In this document: piece by piece, positions 1 to 9,654 of the stretch | Position numbering within the stretch: the stretch's first letter is position 1 | How the letters are laid out: every line of letters begins with the position of its first letter | NCBI RefSeq assembly: GCF_016102285.1 | Contig: NZ_JACFOY010000001.1 | Coordinates: 1,612,001-1,676,000 of the forward strand | Length of the DNA: 64,000 bases | Reading direction: 5' to 3' | DNA from: Bartonella sp. M0177 | GTDB lineage: Bacteria; Pseudomonadota; Alphaproteobacteria; Rhizobiales; Rhizobiaceae | Made by a program: the position numbers and the translations under genes | The notes under the pieces: model-generated | What the model was told of the DNA's origin: nothing | The model's input: the letters and a program-made list of their open reading frames with translations, nothing else | The model's database searches: none

Positions 1-22
1 ACTGAAATCTATTGTGCAAACA

Positions 23-40
23 GGAGTTTAACAAAACTCC
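23..40. terminator. Small hairpin upstream of secDF
   Basis: A 7-bp perfect stem (GGAGTTT/AAACTCC) with a short loop lies in the 247 bases before secDF. It has no clear T-tract, so it may be the end of an upstream transcript or part of a leader. I see no gene in positions 1-247. Confidence 0.25.
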
Positions 41-247
41 GGCAACAGTTCTTGTTGCAGCTTGATCTTTCCATTAGTCTGAAAAGAGGACCGTGTGCGA
101 ACATTTAATGGCAAGTGGACGGGAAATCATGTTTTCGACACGAAATTAAGGCGTTGCTACCGCCTAAATGTTGAAAACTTCAAAAAGAAGGTTCTTATCT
201 GAACCAAATCGTAATATAGAACCTATTTTTTAGGTGCCAATTATTGG

Positions 248-2806
248 ATGGATCTTATGCGAACACCACGCTGGCTAACAACTTTATATTTTGTCATTCT
301 TCTCTTGGGAGTTCTGGTTGCACTACCTAACCTGTTGACGGAAAAGCAGCTCGAATATTTACCATCATTCATGAGGGATACAAAAGTTGTTCTGGGGCTT
401 GACCTTAGAGGTGGTTCTTCGCTCGTTCTCGAAGTCGATGCCAAGTCACTCAAGCGCGATCAATTACGTACCGCTCTTGATAATGTCCGTGGTAAACTTC
501 GCGAAAAGCAAATCCAATCAAGCAGTGTCCGCATGATCGGCGATTCGATTGTCGCCGTCATTCCTGATGCGGATCAGCGCAAAACCGCGCTGACTGCGCT
601 TCAAGAATTGGCGACACCTATTTCGGCAGGCGCATTCCGCGCATCGGCATCCGATATAGAGGTCACTGAACAAAATGATGCAATCCGCGTCTTTCTGACT
701 GATGCAGGTATCAAATATCGCGTAAACAATGCCGTTGACCAAAGCCTTGAAATTATTCGTCGACGCGTCGATCAGGTCGGTGTAGCCGAACCGAGCATTC
801 AAAAAGTCGGGCTTGATCGCATTGAAGTCCAATTGCCGGGATTACAGGATCCGAAGCAATTGCGCGATCTTTTGGGAACTACAGCGAAAATGACATTCCA
901 CCTTGTTCCCACCAATGTCGATATGGAAAATCCGCCCGCCGGTGTTTCGATATTGCCCGGCTATACCGATGAAAATCAGCGTTTTCCTATTTACGATCAA
1001 GTCTCGCTTGATGGCAGTGTGTTAACCGATGCCTCGGCCGGTTTTGATCCCCAAATCCCCGGCAAGTCGCTTATTTCGTTCAAGCTCAACACAATCGGTG
1101 CGAAAGCATTTGCCGAAATTACAAGAGAAAACATCGGTAAGCCCTTTGCTATTGTCCTTGATAACAAAGTTCTGACAGCTCCAGTCATTCAAGGCGTCAT
1201 ACCTGGCGGTAGTGGGCAAATTACCGGCAATTTCACTCCCAAAGAAGCATCCACTCTTGCTGCCTTGTTGCGTGCCGGTGCATTGCCTGCTCCTTTGACA
1301 GTGATTGAAGAACGTACTGTCGGCCCCGATCTCGGTGCAGATGCGATCAAAATGGGGCTTTATACCGGTATTGCCGGTTTCTTCCTCGTGGCACTCTTTA
1401 TCTTCCTTCTTTACGGGCTATGGGGTATTATCGCCGATATTGCACTTGCCCTTCATACTGTTCTTACTTTTGCAGCTCTCAGTCTCATTGGTGCAACACT
1501 CACCCTTCCCGGTATCGCCGGTATCATTCTCGGAATTGGTATCGCGGTTGATGCGAACATTCTTATCAATGAACGTATTCGTGAAGAAAGCGAAAAAGGC
1601 ATGGGGTCTATGGCCGCGCTTGACCGTGGCTTCAAGCATGCGTTTTCAACCATTATCGACGCGAATGTGACGGCTGCTATAGCCACAGTTTTGCTGTTGT
1701 GGTTCGGCACCGGTCAGATACGCGGCTTTGCTGTCACAATGCTTCTTGGCATCATCATTTCATTGTTTACCGATGTTACCATCGTGCGTATCATTATGTC
1801 GTGGGTTGTGCGTGAATGGAAAATTACCAAGTTGCACATCCATTCATTTTTCAAATTCATTCCCCAACACACCAATTTTCACTTCATGAATGCGCGCTTC
1901 ATCGGCATCGGTGTTTCTATTTTCCTGTCGATTGCGTCAATCGTTCTGTTCTTCAAGCCGGGCCTTAATTTCGGTATTGATTTTATGGGCGGCAGCCAAA
2001 TGGCTATTACCACCAAGGCCCCTGCCGATCTCGCGACATTGCGCTCGACATTAGGACAATTGGGATTGGGCGAAATTGCCCTGCAAAATGTTTCCAACCA
2101 GAACACAGTGCTCATCAGAGTTCAGCAACAGGATGGTGGTGAAGCCCAACAAACTGCGGCCATTGAAAAACTGAAAACCGCCGTCAAAACAATCTACCCC
2201 GATGTCACATTTGACCAGATCGAAGTTGTCGGTCCGAAAGTTTCAGGTGAACTTGCAACAGCCGGATTTACCGCAGTTGTCCTCGCATCGATTGCAATGA
2301 TGTTTTATATCTGGTGGCGTTTCGAGTGGTTCTTTGCTGTCGGTGCTATTGTCACCATTGTTCTCGACACCACAAAAATGGTCGGCTTCTTTGCATTGTT
2401 CCAGCTAGACTTCAATTTGACAGCTATTGCCGCGCTTCTCACAATTGTCGGCTATTCGGTCAACGATAAAGTGGTGGTTTATGACCGTATGCGTGAAAAT
2501 ATGAGGCTCTACAAAAAGATGGCCTTGCGACAATTGGTCGACATGTCGATCAATCAGGTGCTTATCCGTTGTATTTTCACTTCAACGACCACTGTTCTTG
2601 CTATGCTGCCAATGGCGATCTGGGGCGGTAGTGCTGTTCATAATTTTGCCGTTCCAATGGTTGTCGGGGTAATTATTGCGACATCGTCGTCAATTTTCAT
2701 TGCTGCACCAATTCTACTCTTCCTTGGTAATTGGTGGCATCATCACCATGAGGGGCGCGATCTCATCGAAGACAAGCCTCATCCGAATTCAGTGAACGCA
2801 AAATAA
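248..2806 (+). CDS. secDF: Protein translocase subunit SecDF (fused SecD-SecF)
   Basis: Inner-membrane accessory subunit of the Sec translocon that uses the proton gradient to pull exported proteins across the membrane. The 852-residue product joins SecD and SecF in one chain, as in other Rhizobiales. An N-terminal membrane segment (about residues 10-30) is followed by the SecD motif LDLRGGSSLVLEV at about 51, a large periplasmic part and a multi-span block. The SecF half begins near residue 550, with GIDFMGG at about 576 and VGYSVNDKVVVYDR at about 733. A second ATG three codons in (257) has a better spaced GGAT ahead of it and may be the true start. A strong terminator follows, so it ends its transcript. 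The family call is very secure. Confidence 0.97.
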   Translation: MDLMRTPRWLTTLYFVILLLGVLVALPNLLTEKQLEYLPSFMRDTKVVLGLDLRGGSSLVLEVDAKSLKRDQLRTALDNVRGKLREKQIQSSSVRMIGDSIVAVIPDADQRKTALTALQELATPISAGAFRASASDIEVTEQNDAIRVFLTDAGIKYRVNNAVDQSLEIIRRRVDQVGVAEPSIQKVGLDRIEVQLPGLQDPKQLRDLLGTTAKMTFHLVPTNVDMENPPAGVSILPGYTDENQRFPIYDQVSLDGSVLTDASAGFDPQIPGKSLISFKLNTIGAKAFAEITRENIGKPFAIVLDNKVLTAPVIQGVIPGGSGQITGNFTPKEASTLAALLRAGALPAPLTVIEERTVGPDLGADAIKMGLYTGIAGFFLVALFIFLLYGLWGIIADIALALHTVLTFAALSLIGATLTLPGIAGIILGIGIAVDANILINERIREESEKGMGSMAALDRGFKHAFSTIIDANVTAAIATVLLLWFGTGQIRGFAVTMLLGIIISLFTDVTIVRIIMSWVVREWKITKLHIHSFFKFIPQHTNFHFMNARFIGIGVSIFLSIASIVLFFKPGLNFGIDFMGGSQMAITTKAPADLATLRSTLGQLGLGEIALQNVSNQNTVLIRVQQQDGGEAQQTAAIEKLKTAVKTIYPDVTFDQIEVVGPKVSGELATAGFTAVVLASIAMMFYIWWRFEWFFAVGAIVTIVLDTTKMVGFFALFQLDFNLTAIAALLTIVGYSVNDKVVVYDRMRENMRLYKKMALRQLVDMSINQVLIRCIFTSTTTVLAMLPMAIWGGSAVHNFAVPMVVGVIIATSSSIFIAAPILLFLGNWWHHHHEGRDLIEDKPHPNSVNAK

Positions 2807-2814
2807 TTTTTTCC

Positions 2815-2856
2815 AAAAGCCGGTGTGACGAGATCGTGTCATGCCGGCTTTTTTTT
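2815..2856 (+). terminator. Rho-independent terminator after secDF
   Basis: Stem AAAAGCCGG/CCGGCTTTT encloses a second self-complementary stretch and runs into eight T residues, starting 9 bases after the secDF stop. Nine G residues (2857-2865) follow directly. Confidence 0.85.
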
Positions 2857-2988
2857 GGGGGGGGGAAATCGCCCGATTTTAACAAAACAAATCGGAAAAT
2901 TTTGTCATAAGCTTAACACAAATGATGTTTATGTTCATGGCATCTTGACGGGGGCACGTCAAAAACAGGGAGGAAATTCCAGCCGCAG

Positions 2989-4761
2989 ATGATACAGGAT
3001 ACACCATTGGTAACAACTATTGTTGTGGGATTGTGCCTTGCATTTCTGTTCGGTGTCCTCGCCAATCGTTTACGAATCTCGCCACTTGTCGGTTACCTTC
3101 TGGCCGGTGTCATTGTGGGGCCCCATACCGGTGGTTTTCGTGTTGATTCGGTATTGATCAATCAGCTTGCCGAAATCGGTATTATCCTGTTGATGTTCGG
3201 TGTCGGCCTGCATTTTTCTTTCAAAGATCTTCTTTCGGTCAAAGCAATCGCGATCCCCGGCGCTATTGTCCAGATGACTGTTGCCACAGCATTGGGGCTG
3301 TGTTTCGGTCTTATCATGGGATGGGGAATTGGCGGCGGTTTGGTCTTTGGACTTGCACTTTCTACAGCCAGTACAGTTGTGCTTTTGCGCTCGTTGCAGG
3401 AACGCAATCTCATTGAAACAGACCGTGGACGCATCGCTGTCGGGTGGCTTATTGTCGAAGATCTGGCAATGGTTCTGGCTCTTGTGCTCATCCCTGCCCT
3501 GTCAACTTCGCTGGGGGGAAGAATAACCGGCGAAGTCGATCCTCTTGCCCAATGGATGCAATTGGGACTCTTCGGGACAATTCTTCTGACAATTGCCAAA
3601 GTTGTACTGTTTGTCATTTTAATGGTCATTGTCGGCCAACGTGTTATCCCTTGGCTTTTGAAAATTTCTGCCCAATCCGGTTCGAGAGAACTTTTTCGCT
3701 TGAGTGTTCTAGCAATCGCCCTCGGCGTTGCATTTTTTTCGGCCCATCTTTTTGGCGTTTCCATTGCATTGGGTGCTTTTTTTGCCGGAATGATTATGAG
3801 TGGTTCGGAGCTCAGCCAAAGAGCAACAGAAGAAACATTGCCGCTGCGTGATGCTTTTGCCGTTCTGTTTTTTGTTTCCGTCGGGATGCTTTTTGACCCA
3901 TCCAAATTATTGACCGCTTTTTTGCCTCTTATTGTTACACTCGTCATAATTATTGGCGGCAAATCTCTTGCTGCTTATGCAATCGTCCGGCTCTTTCATC
4001 GTCCTTATGCAACGGCGCTTACAATTGGTGCCGGCCTTGCCCAGATAGGTGAATTTTCTTTTATCCTTGCAGGTCTCGGTACTTCGTTGGGTATTATCAA
4101 TGACGAAGCGCGTGATCTTATTGTGGGAGGCGCTATCCTCTCCATTCTTTTAAATCCGCTGGTCTGTTTTGCCGCCGAAAAAATTCGTTCCCGTCTTGAA
4201 ACGGAAAATGGCGAAACCACGATTATAGATGTCAGTGGAGATGATGATAGTGATTTGAGAAAAACCGATAAAACCGGCCATACAATTCTGGTTGGCTTTG
4301 GCGATATCGGCGAAAAAATTGCCAATTCTCTCCAACGCTCTCACACAAATTTCATTGTCATTGATCATAACGGTCAGGCTGTAAAAAGCGCCGAAGACCA
4401 AAAAAATGAAGCAATTCTGGGCAATGCGGCCAATTTGACTATACTTGAGCGAGCCAATATCGGGCAGGCCCGTCAACTGGTTATATCGACAAAAAGCGCA
4501 ATTGATGCCGCTAAAATTGTTGCCGAGGCTCGCAAATCGAATGACCGGATCCATATTATTGCCCACGCTGTCACGGGTGTGGAAACCGCTTATCTAAAAG
4601 ATATGGGGGCGAATACGATAGTGACGGATGACGAAGAAATCGCTAAAGGTATGTTAAAACATTTGAGTTATCCCGAAGAGGATGAACAGGCATGTTCGGA
4701 TGACAAAACTTCCCCAGCGAATAATGGGGAAACGCCGGAAAATGTGAGTGGATACGTATGA
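2989..4761 (+). CDS. CPA2-family monovalent cation:proton antiporter (KefB/YbaL/RosB type)
   Basis: Predicted inner-membrane K+ or Na+/H+ exchanger. The first ~400 residues form about 12 hydrophobic spans, with glycine-rich repeats typical of the Na_H_Exchanger fold (VGYLLAGVIVGPHTGG near the start, ALSTASTVVLLRSL, ALGAFFAGMIMSGSEL). A cytoplasmic TrkA-N (RCK) domain begins near residue 429 with the Rossmann motif VGFGDIGEKIA; this domain gates such transporters in response to NAD(H) or thiols. The length of 590 fits the YbaL/RosB group. The stop overlaps the start of the next gene by four bases (ATGA), so the two are probably co-translated. The transported ion cannot be read from sequence. 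Confidence 0.9.
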   Translation: MIQDTPLVTTIVVGLCLAFLFGVLANRLRISPLVGYLLAGVIVGPHTGGFRVDSVLINQLAEIGIILLMFGVGLHFSFKDLLSVKAIAIPGAIVQMTVATALGLCFGLIMGWGIGGGLVFGLALSTASTVVLLRSLQERNLIETDRGRIAVGWLIVEDLAMVLALVLIPALSTSLGGRITGEVDPLAQWMQLGLFGTILLTIAKVVLFVILMVIVGQRVIPWLLKISAQSGSRELFRLSVLAIALGVAFFSAHLFGVSIALGAFFAGMIMSGSELSQRATEETLPLRDAFAVLFFVSVGMLFDPSKLLTAFLPLIVTLVIIIGGKSLAAYAIVRLFHRPYATALTIGAGLAQIGEFSFILAGLGTSLGIINDEARDLIVGGAILSILLNPLVCFAAEKIRSRLETENGETTIIDVSGDDDSDLRKTDKTGHTILVGFGDIGEKIANSLQRSHTNFIVIDHNGQAVKSAEDQKNEAILGNAANLTILERANIGQARQLVISTKSAIDAAKIVAEARKSNDRIHIIAHAVTGVETAYLKDMGANTIVTDDEEIAKGMLKHLSYPEEDEQACSDDKTSPANNGETPENVSGYV

Positions 4762-5735
4762 AACTTAAGAAATATATTTGGCCGCTTATCGGCATCGTCG
4801 CAATGGTGGTGTCCATCTATATTCTTTACCACAAATTATCGGCGATTTCATTTAGTGACATTACCGGCAGGCTTGGCGCATTAAGCCCGCATCACTGGGT
4901 ACTTGCCGCATTTTTTGCATTGATTGCTTATGCAGCTCTTGCCGGTTACGACCGTATTGCCTTGCAGCATTTAGGCAAAAAAATACCGCTTCATTATATT
5001 GCCATTTGCTCTTTCACAACATATGCGCTTTCCCATAATATCGGCGCCTCGGTTTTTTCAGGCGCTGTAGTGCGTTATCGTGCCTATAGCAAAAAGGGCT
5101 TGAGTGGTGTGGAAATTGCCGTTCTCGTCGCTTTTTGTTCCTTTACCTTTGCTCTTGGTACAATCCTGCTTTCCGGATTGGTACTCGTGATACGACCGGA
5201 TCTCATTACGCTTGTCCATGAAGGTATTCCCACATGGCTTGCCGTTACCATCGGCATCGGAATGCTGACATTCGTTGCTCTTTATATTTTGGGCAGCCTT
5301 TTGCAATTACGGCCATTAAAAATCGGCAAGTCATTCCAGATTTCCTATCCGCATTTCAGTATTGTCGTTCAACAATTGATTATTGGGCCTTTGGAATTGA
5401 TCGGCGCAGCAGGTGTTATTTATGCCACCCTGCCCGATGTAGGAAACCCCGGTTTCATCGCAGTTTTGGGTGTGTTCCTTGCGTCCTTTACCGTAACACT
5501 TTTATCGAACGCTCCTGCTGGCGGTGTCGGTGTGCTGGAAGCCCTGTTTATGGCCGGTATGCCGAATATGAATCCGGCAGATGTCATTTCGGCTCTCATT
5601 GTATTCCGTCTGCTTTATCTCATTATACCGCTGGTTATCTCGCTATTTTTCGTTGCGGCTTTTGAAATAAGCCAATATCGCCAACGCAATGCAAATATCA
5701 CCAATGATCCGGTAAAAAAACCGGATGCGAAATAA
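4758..5735 (+). CDS. Lysylphosphatidylglycerol synthetase-like membrane protein (UPF0104/LPG_synthase_TM)
   Basis: Integral membrane protein of 325 residues with about eight hydrophobic spans. It resembles the flippase half of MprF and the YbhN/UPF0104 family, with the pattern SHNIGASVFSGAVVRYRAYS near residues 93-112 and SNAPAGGVGVLEALF near 250. There is no soluble aminoacyl-transferase domain, so it is not a lysyl-PG synthase itself. It may handle lipids in the membrane, but its substrate is unknown. The start overlaps the antiporter stop by ATGA, which suggests translational coupling. It ends just before a shared terminator hairpin. Confidence 0.8.
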   Translation: MKLKKYIWPLIGIVAMVVSIYILYHKLSAISFSDITGRLGALSPHHWVLAAFFALIAYAALAGYDRIALQHLGKKIPLHYIAICSFTTYALSHNIGASVFSGAVVRYRAYSKKGLSGVEIAVLVAFCSFTFALGTILLSGLVLVIRPDLITLVHEGIPTWLAVTIGIGMLTFVALYILGSLLQLRPLKIGKSFQISYPHFSIVVQQLIIGPLELIGAAGVIYATLPDVGNPGFIAVLGVFLASFTVTLLSNAPAGGVGVLEALFMAGMPNMNPADVISALIVFRLLYLIIPLVISLFFVAAFEISQYRQRNANITNDPVKKPDAK

Positions 5736-5744
5736 AATCTAAAG

Positions 5745-5784
5745 AAGCTTGAAGAGATGACGTTATTCAAGCTTTCTTTTTTTG
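5745..5784 (+). terminator. Terminator between the converging UPF0104 gene and folB
   Basis: Stem AAGCTTGAA/TTCAAGCTT followed by TCTTTTTTTT on the plus strand. The hairpin overlaps the folB stop codon (5767-5769). Confidence 0.75.
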
Positions 5785-6786
5785 CCGCTCGATTTCCACA
5801 CCAACGGCAGCCGGCCCCAATTCGAGCTTATCCACGCGGACAATAACTCTTTGAACCCTTGGATAAGCAAGAATGAGTGCAGCTATCCGTTCGGCCAATG
5901 TTTCAACAAGTTCGACATGACCCAGCGAAACGAGATTTTTGATACCATCAAGAATAAGATCATAGGAAAAAATATGACGCATATCTTCCGGATTGGAAGA
6001 CAAACGTTCGACATCGGCCTTGATGTTGAAGCGGACTTTTTGTTTATGCCCGTATTCACGTTTATAGGCACCGATTTCCATCGGCAAAATAAAATCTTCA
6101 ATAATAATGCGATCTGTACCGAGCCCCGAACCTTCAGGAAGTTGTTCCTGCCCGCTATCGACGGGTAAAAGAGCGCGCATCAATAAATTGGTTGCATTAT
6201 CGCCAAACTGGCCCGATTTGACCGGATGTTTGATAATAAATCCCAGCCAATCAGGTGAATAAGGTAGCAAACGCGGAATGTCAGGTGCCTCGATCATTCC
6301 TATAACGCCTGCTTCCAAATTATTGGCGCGGGATTTTGTCATGAATTGACCTATGTTTCCCACCTTTATCTGGCTTAAAATTGTCTGGTCAAGATTACGT
6401 GGTTGGAGCAAAATACCACTAAAGCCCAAAGCGCCGATTATCGTGATCAAAGAATTATCGGGCGAATTTTCCGCTTCTATCAATGCCACCAGCGGATAAT
6501 CATTACATTGATTTGCCAGCGTTTTCACAAAAGCCGGAAGCTCTTCCGGCAAAGCCGAAACAACAATCCTTTGAGCGCCGCACCGCTCCATCACTTTGGA
6601 AGTCAACAAACGGGAATCGGAAGTCCGCAACCATATTTGCGGCGAATAGCCCGCCATATTTTTCAGTGCCGAACATAATTTTTGCATTTTTTGCAATGTG
6701 CCGGACACTAAAACAATGTCAGCGCGGACGCTGTAAGCGATCCGCGCATCGTCCTGATCTTCAAGAACGACTAATAATTTAGTCAT
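5767..6786 (-). CDS. folB: Dihydroneopterin aldolase with N-terminal MfnB-like (DUF556) extension
   Basis: Folate pathway enzyme that splits 7,8-dihydroneopterin to 6-hydroxymethyl-dihydropterin. The FolB domain occupies only about residues 226-340 and keeps the usual features: IGAYKREYGHKQ, the SYD stretch, LVETLAERIA (catalytic Glu) and VRVDKLELGPAAVGVEI (catalytic Lys). The first ~200 residues are not part of normal FolB (about 120 aa). By eye they follow (5-formylfuran-3-yl)methyl phosphate synthase (MfnB/DUF556): KLLVVLEDQDDARIAYSVRADI at the start and an IEAPDIPRLLPYSPDWLGF block near 166-184. The acidic and lysine active-site positions of that family appear replaced (ADIVLVSG where DxK is expected). 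FolB is confident; the extension is inference. ATG 6786 is preferred over GTG 6789, with AAGGA upstream. Confidence 0.85.
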   Translation of the reverse strand: MTKLLVVLEDQDDARIAYSVRADIVLVSGTLQKMQKLCSALKNMAGYSPQIWLRTSDSRLLTSKVMERCGAQRIVVSALPEELPAFVKTLANQCNDYPLVALIEAENSPDNSLITIIGALGFSGILLQPRNLDQTILSQIKVGNIGQFMTKSRANNLEAGVIGMIEAPDIPRLLPYSPDWLGFIIKHPVKSGQFGDNATNLLMRALLPVDSGQEQLPEGSGLGTDRIIIEDFILPMEIGAYKREYGHKQKVRFNIKADVERLSSNPEDMRHIFSYDLILDGIKNLVSLGHVELVETLAERIAALILAYPRVQRVIVRVDKLELGPAAVGVEIERQKKKA

Positions 6787-6811
6787 CACCTTGTCCGAAG
6801 GCTAAAACATG

Positions 6812-7384
6812 TCAAAATTTCGGGCGGATATTTTTTAAACCGTTATTCATTTTGAACAATTCGTCAAAAACTGCCTGTGCCCCACCTTCGATAGCAGCAC
6901 TTGGTCTGAAATTACCATTCTCGTCTATATACTGGGTATATTGGGGAATTGGCAAAGTCTCAAGAATTGGTACCATTCTTACGGCATTGACCATCAACCG
7001 TGCCGTTTCAACAGCTCTCAAGCCCCCTGAAATGCCGCCATAGCTCAAAAATGATACGGCTTTATAACTCCATTCATGTGCAAGATAAGTCACAGCATTC
7101 ACAAAAGATGAGGGTGGCAGATGGTCATATTCGGGAATGACGAAAATATAACAATCTCCCTTGGCAATGAGCTTGCTCCACTCTTTTGTATGGGTATGTT
7201 CATATTGATGAAGACGCGGATGCTTTGGCTCATCGAATAACGGCAGATTGATTGTTGCCAGATCAATCAATTCAACATCAAAGTTCGAATGACTGTCCGC
7301 ATATGAACACAGCCAGTCGCCTAGCTTTTTACCGACACGACCAGCGCGCGTAGGCGTAACGATGATCTGCAAACGTGGTTCCAT
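6812..7384 (-). CDS. NADPH-dependent FMN reductase family flavoprotein
   Basis: Flavodoxin-fold oxidoreductase of about 190 residues, of the type that reduces FMN, quinones or azo dyes with NAD(P)H. The FMN-binding pattern is visible: an N-terminal TPTRAGRVGKKLGDWL phosphate loop, then PEYDHLPPSSFVNAVTYL and SYGGISGG, which correspond to PEYN..P..LKNA..YL and YGG.SGG of the family. The ATG at 7384 has GGAGG about nine bases upstream and is preferred over the TTG two codons earlier. It lies 25 bases upstream of folB on the same strand, so the two may share a transcript. The true substrate cannot be read from sequence. Confidence 0.85.
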   Translation of the reverse strand: MEPRLQIIVTPTRAGRVGKKLGDWLCSYADSHSNFDVELIDLATINLPLFDEPKHPRLHQYEHTHTKEWSKLIAKGDCYIFVIPEYDHLPPSSFVNAVTYLAHEWSYKAVSFLSYGGISGGLRAVETARLMVNAVRMVPILETLPIPQYTQYIDENGNFRPSAAIEGGAQAVFDELFKMNNGLKNIRPKF

Positions 7385-7484
7385 ATCCAATTCCCTCCAA
7401 ATGAGAACTATTCTTTATCTTACAAATTCTCGTAGATAAGTTAAGCGTCTTTAACAAATAACTGACTATTTTTTTATTGCCAAA

Positions 7485-9047
7485 TCATTGATCTTGCTTT
7501 TTTACCGGCGATATCAACACTTTTGCTATATTCCGTCGGTCCATTTCAACTACTTTGAAATTAAACCCTTCTGCTTCAAAACTCTCGCCCGTCACCGGCA
7601 AATGTCCGAAATGCCATAACATAAAACCTGCAAGAGTTGTATAACGATCATTCTCATCCACCAAATCTTTATCAAGATAACCGCTCAGTCGGCGAATATC
7701 GGCATAACCTTCAACCATAAAGCTGCCATCTTTCAACTGTTCGGCAATAACCGGTTCGTCATCTTCATCCGGAAAATCGCCGGCAATAGCTTCCAATATA
7801 TCCGTCGGAGTTGCAACTCCTTCAAACGAGCCATGTTCATCAACCACTATGGCAAGTTGAATTGCTGAACGACGCAATTTTTCCATGAGTCGTAAAACAC
7901 TGGTATTTTCATGAACGACGAGAGGCTGACGCATGGCTTTCTGCCAATCGATATTCTTGCCTTCGGCGAGATCAAGCAGCAAATCTTTAGTCAATGCAAC
8001 GCCGACAAATTCGTCAACTTTCTCGCGCGCAAGCACCAGACGGCTGTGTTTGAATTGCTCGAGTTCGTCGCGCATTTCCTCTTCATCAGTATCAAGGTCA
8101 AGCCATTCTATCTCGTTTCGCGGGGACATGATCGACCGGACAGGCCGGTCTGCAAGATCAAGCACACCACGAATCATCTGCTTTTCTTCCGGCCTGAATA
8201 TTTCCGAGGCGGCAGCCTGTTCAGCAATAAGATCAACTGTTTCACCGAGACTCCCCTCCTTTTTACCGCCGCCCAGAAGACGCAGCACTGCACCGGCTGT
8301 CCTTTCGCGCAAATCATTGGTCGAAATAAGTTTCTCCCTGTTATGCCGGCCGATCTGATTGAACGCTTCGATGAGAACGGAAAAGCCGATAGCCGCGTAA
8401 AGATAGCCCTTCGGAATATGGAAACCGAAGCCTTCAACAATGAGGCTGAAGCCGATCATCATCAAAAATCCGAGACACAGGATGACTACCGTTGGATGGC
8501 GGTTAACAAATACCATCAGGGGGCCGGAGCCCCACATCATCACGCCCATAGCAATAATGACGGCAAGGTACATCACCATCATCTGATCTTTGGGGATCAT
8601 ACCTGTCGCCGTAATAATACTATCCAGAGAAAAGACTGCATCGAGCACAACTATCTGGACAATAACTTGCCAAAATACAGCATGGACAACCGAAGTCGAG
8701 TTTTCCTGAACCTCGCCCTCCAACCTTTCATGAAGCTCGAGTGTCCCTTTTGCAAGGAGAAAAGCTCCGCCGATAATCAGGATGATACTATGCCAGCTGA
8801 AACTGAAACTTCCCACTGAAAAAAGAGGCCGGTCAAGCGTCATGACCCAACCCATTGCCGTCAGCAGTATCAAGCGCATGACCAATGCACAGCTCAAACC
8901 TGTCAAACGGGCACGGTTCCTTACCTTAGGAGGCAATTTTGTAGCCAAAATTGCGATAAAGACAAGGTTATCAATGCCTAGGACAATTTCCAGAAAAATA
9001 AGTGTTACAAGCCCCATCCATGCGTGGGGATTTGCTATCCATTCCAT
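7485..9047 (-). CDS. TerC-family membrane protein with CBS pair and CorC_HlyC domain
   Basis: 520-residue inner-membrane protein like E. coli YoaE/YegH. The N-terminal ~240 residues are a TerC domain with about seven spans, including [20 protein letters not shown] and [15 protein letters not shown], whose acidic residues within spans are typical of TerC metal-handling proteins. Two CBS repeats follow (about residues 300-425, with [20 protein letters not shown] and [20 protein letters not shown]). A CorC_HlyC-type domain closes the protein. TerC relatives are linked to Mn2+ export or metallation of exported proteins; applying that here is inference. The neighbours give no further clue. Confidence 0.88.
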   Translation of the reverse strand: MEWIANPHAWMGLVTLIFLEIVLGIDNLVFIAILATKLPPKVRNRARLTGLSCALVMRLILLTAMGWVMTLDRPLFSVGSFSFSWHSIILIIGGAFLLAKGTLELHERLEGEVQENSTSVVHAVFWQVIVQIVVLDAVFSLDSIITATGMIPKDQMMVMYLAVIIAMGVMMWGSGPLMVFVNRHPTVVILCLGFLMMIGFSLIVEGFGFHIPKGYLYAAIGFSVLIEAFNQIGRHNREKLISTNDLRERTAGAVLRLLGGGKKEGSLGETVDLIAEQAAASEIFRPEEKQMIRGVLDLADRPVRSIMSPRNEIEWLDLDTDEEEMRDELEQFKHSRLVLAREKVDEFVGVALTKDLLLDLAEGKNIDWQKAMRQPLVVHENTSVLRLMEKLRRSAIQLAIVVDEHGSFEGVATPTDILEAIAGDFPDEDDEPVIAEQLKDGSFMVEGYADIRRLSGYLDKDLVDENDRYTTLAGFMLWHFGHLPVTGESFEAEGFNFKVVEMDRRNIAKVLISPVKKQDQ

Positions 9048-9508
9048 AATCCATCAATTCCGAAAAAAGTGCAAAACGAAGGAAAAAAGTCGAGGGAAAA
9101 TAAGATCAACCATTTTCCATCCTCGAAGTCGCCATTTGCAGAAAGGCGAACACAATCGATCCTGTCATTCCGGCTCTAAAAGCTCGCCGGAAAGCCAAAT
9201 CAACATAATGGTAATGAAAAAATCCCCGAAACGGCCTATACCGCTCGCTACTACAAGAAGGGTCTTCTGATGAATTTTGGTCGGGCATTACGCTCGATCG
9301 TCCTCTCTTTACCGGTAACAATCAAAGTCACACGCGTTAATGAAAGTGATATAATGAGGCTATTTCTTATGAAGATCAAGATATTTTCGCAATCTTGATA
9401 CTTCACGCTTCAACAATGAATGAAATGACAAAAAAACGAAAATTTTCTATGGACATCACCCCTTAGGAACGCTATAGAACCGCTATCGTTGATTGACAAC
9501 GTCACCGT
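9048..9508. other. Intergenic region before tRNA-Lys
   Basis: About 460 bases with no coding stretch that I find convincing. It should contain the promoters of the leftward TerC gene and the rightward tRNA. A TTGACAACGTCA stretch lies directly before the tRNA, too close to serve as its -35. Confidence 0.4.
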
Positions 9509-9584
<76 letters not shown>

Positions 9585-9654
9585 TTTAGACCTCTGATTT
9601 ATAAGTGTTTTTTCAGACCAGGAAATTTTCCGATAACAAAGGGTAGACACTTTT

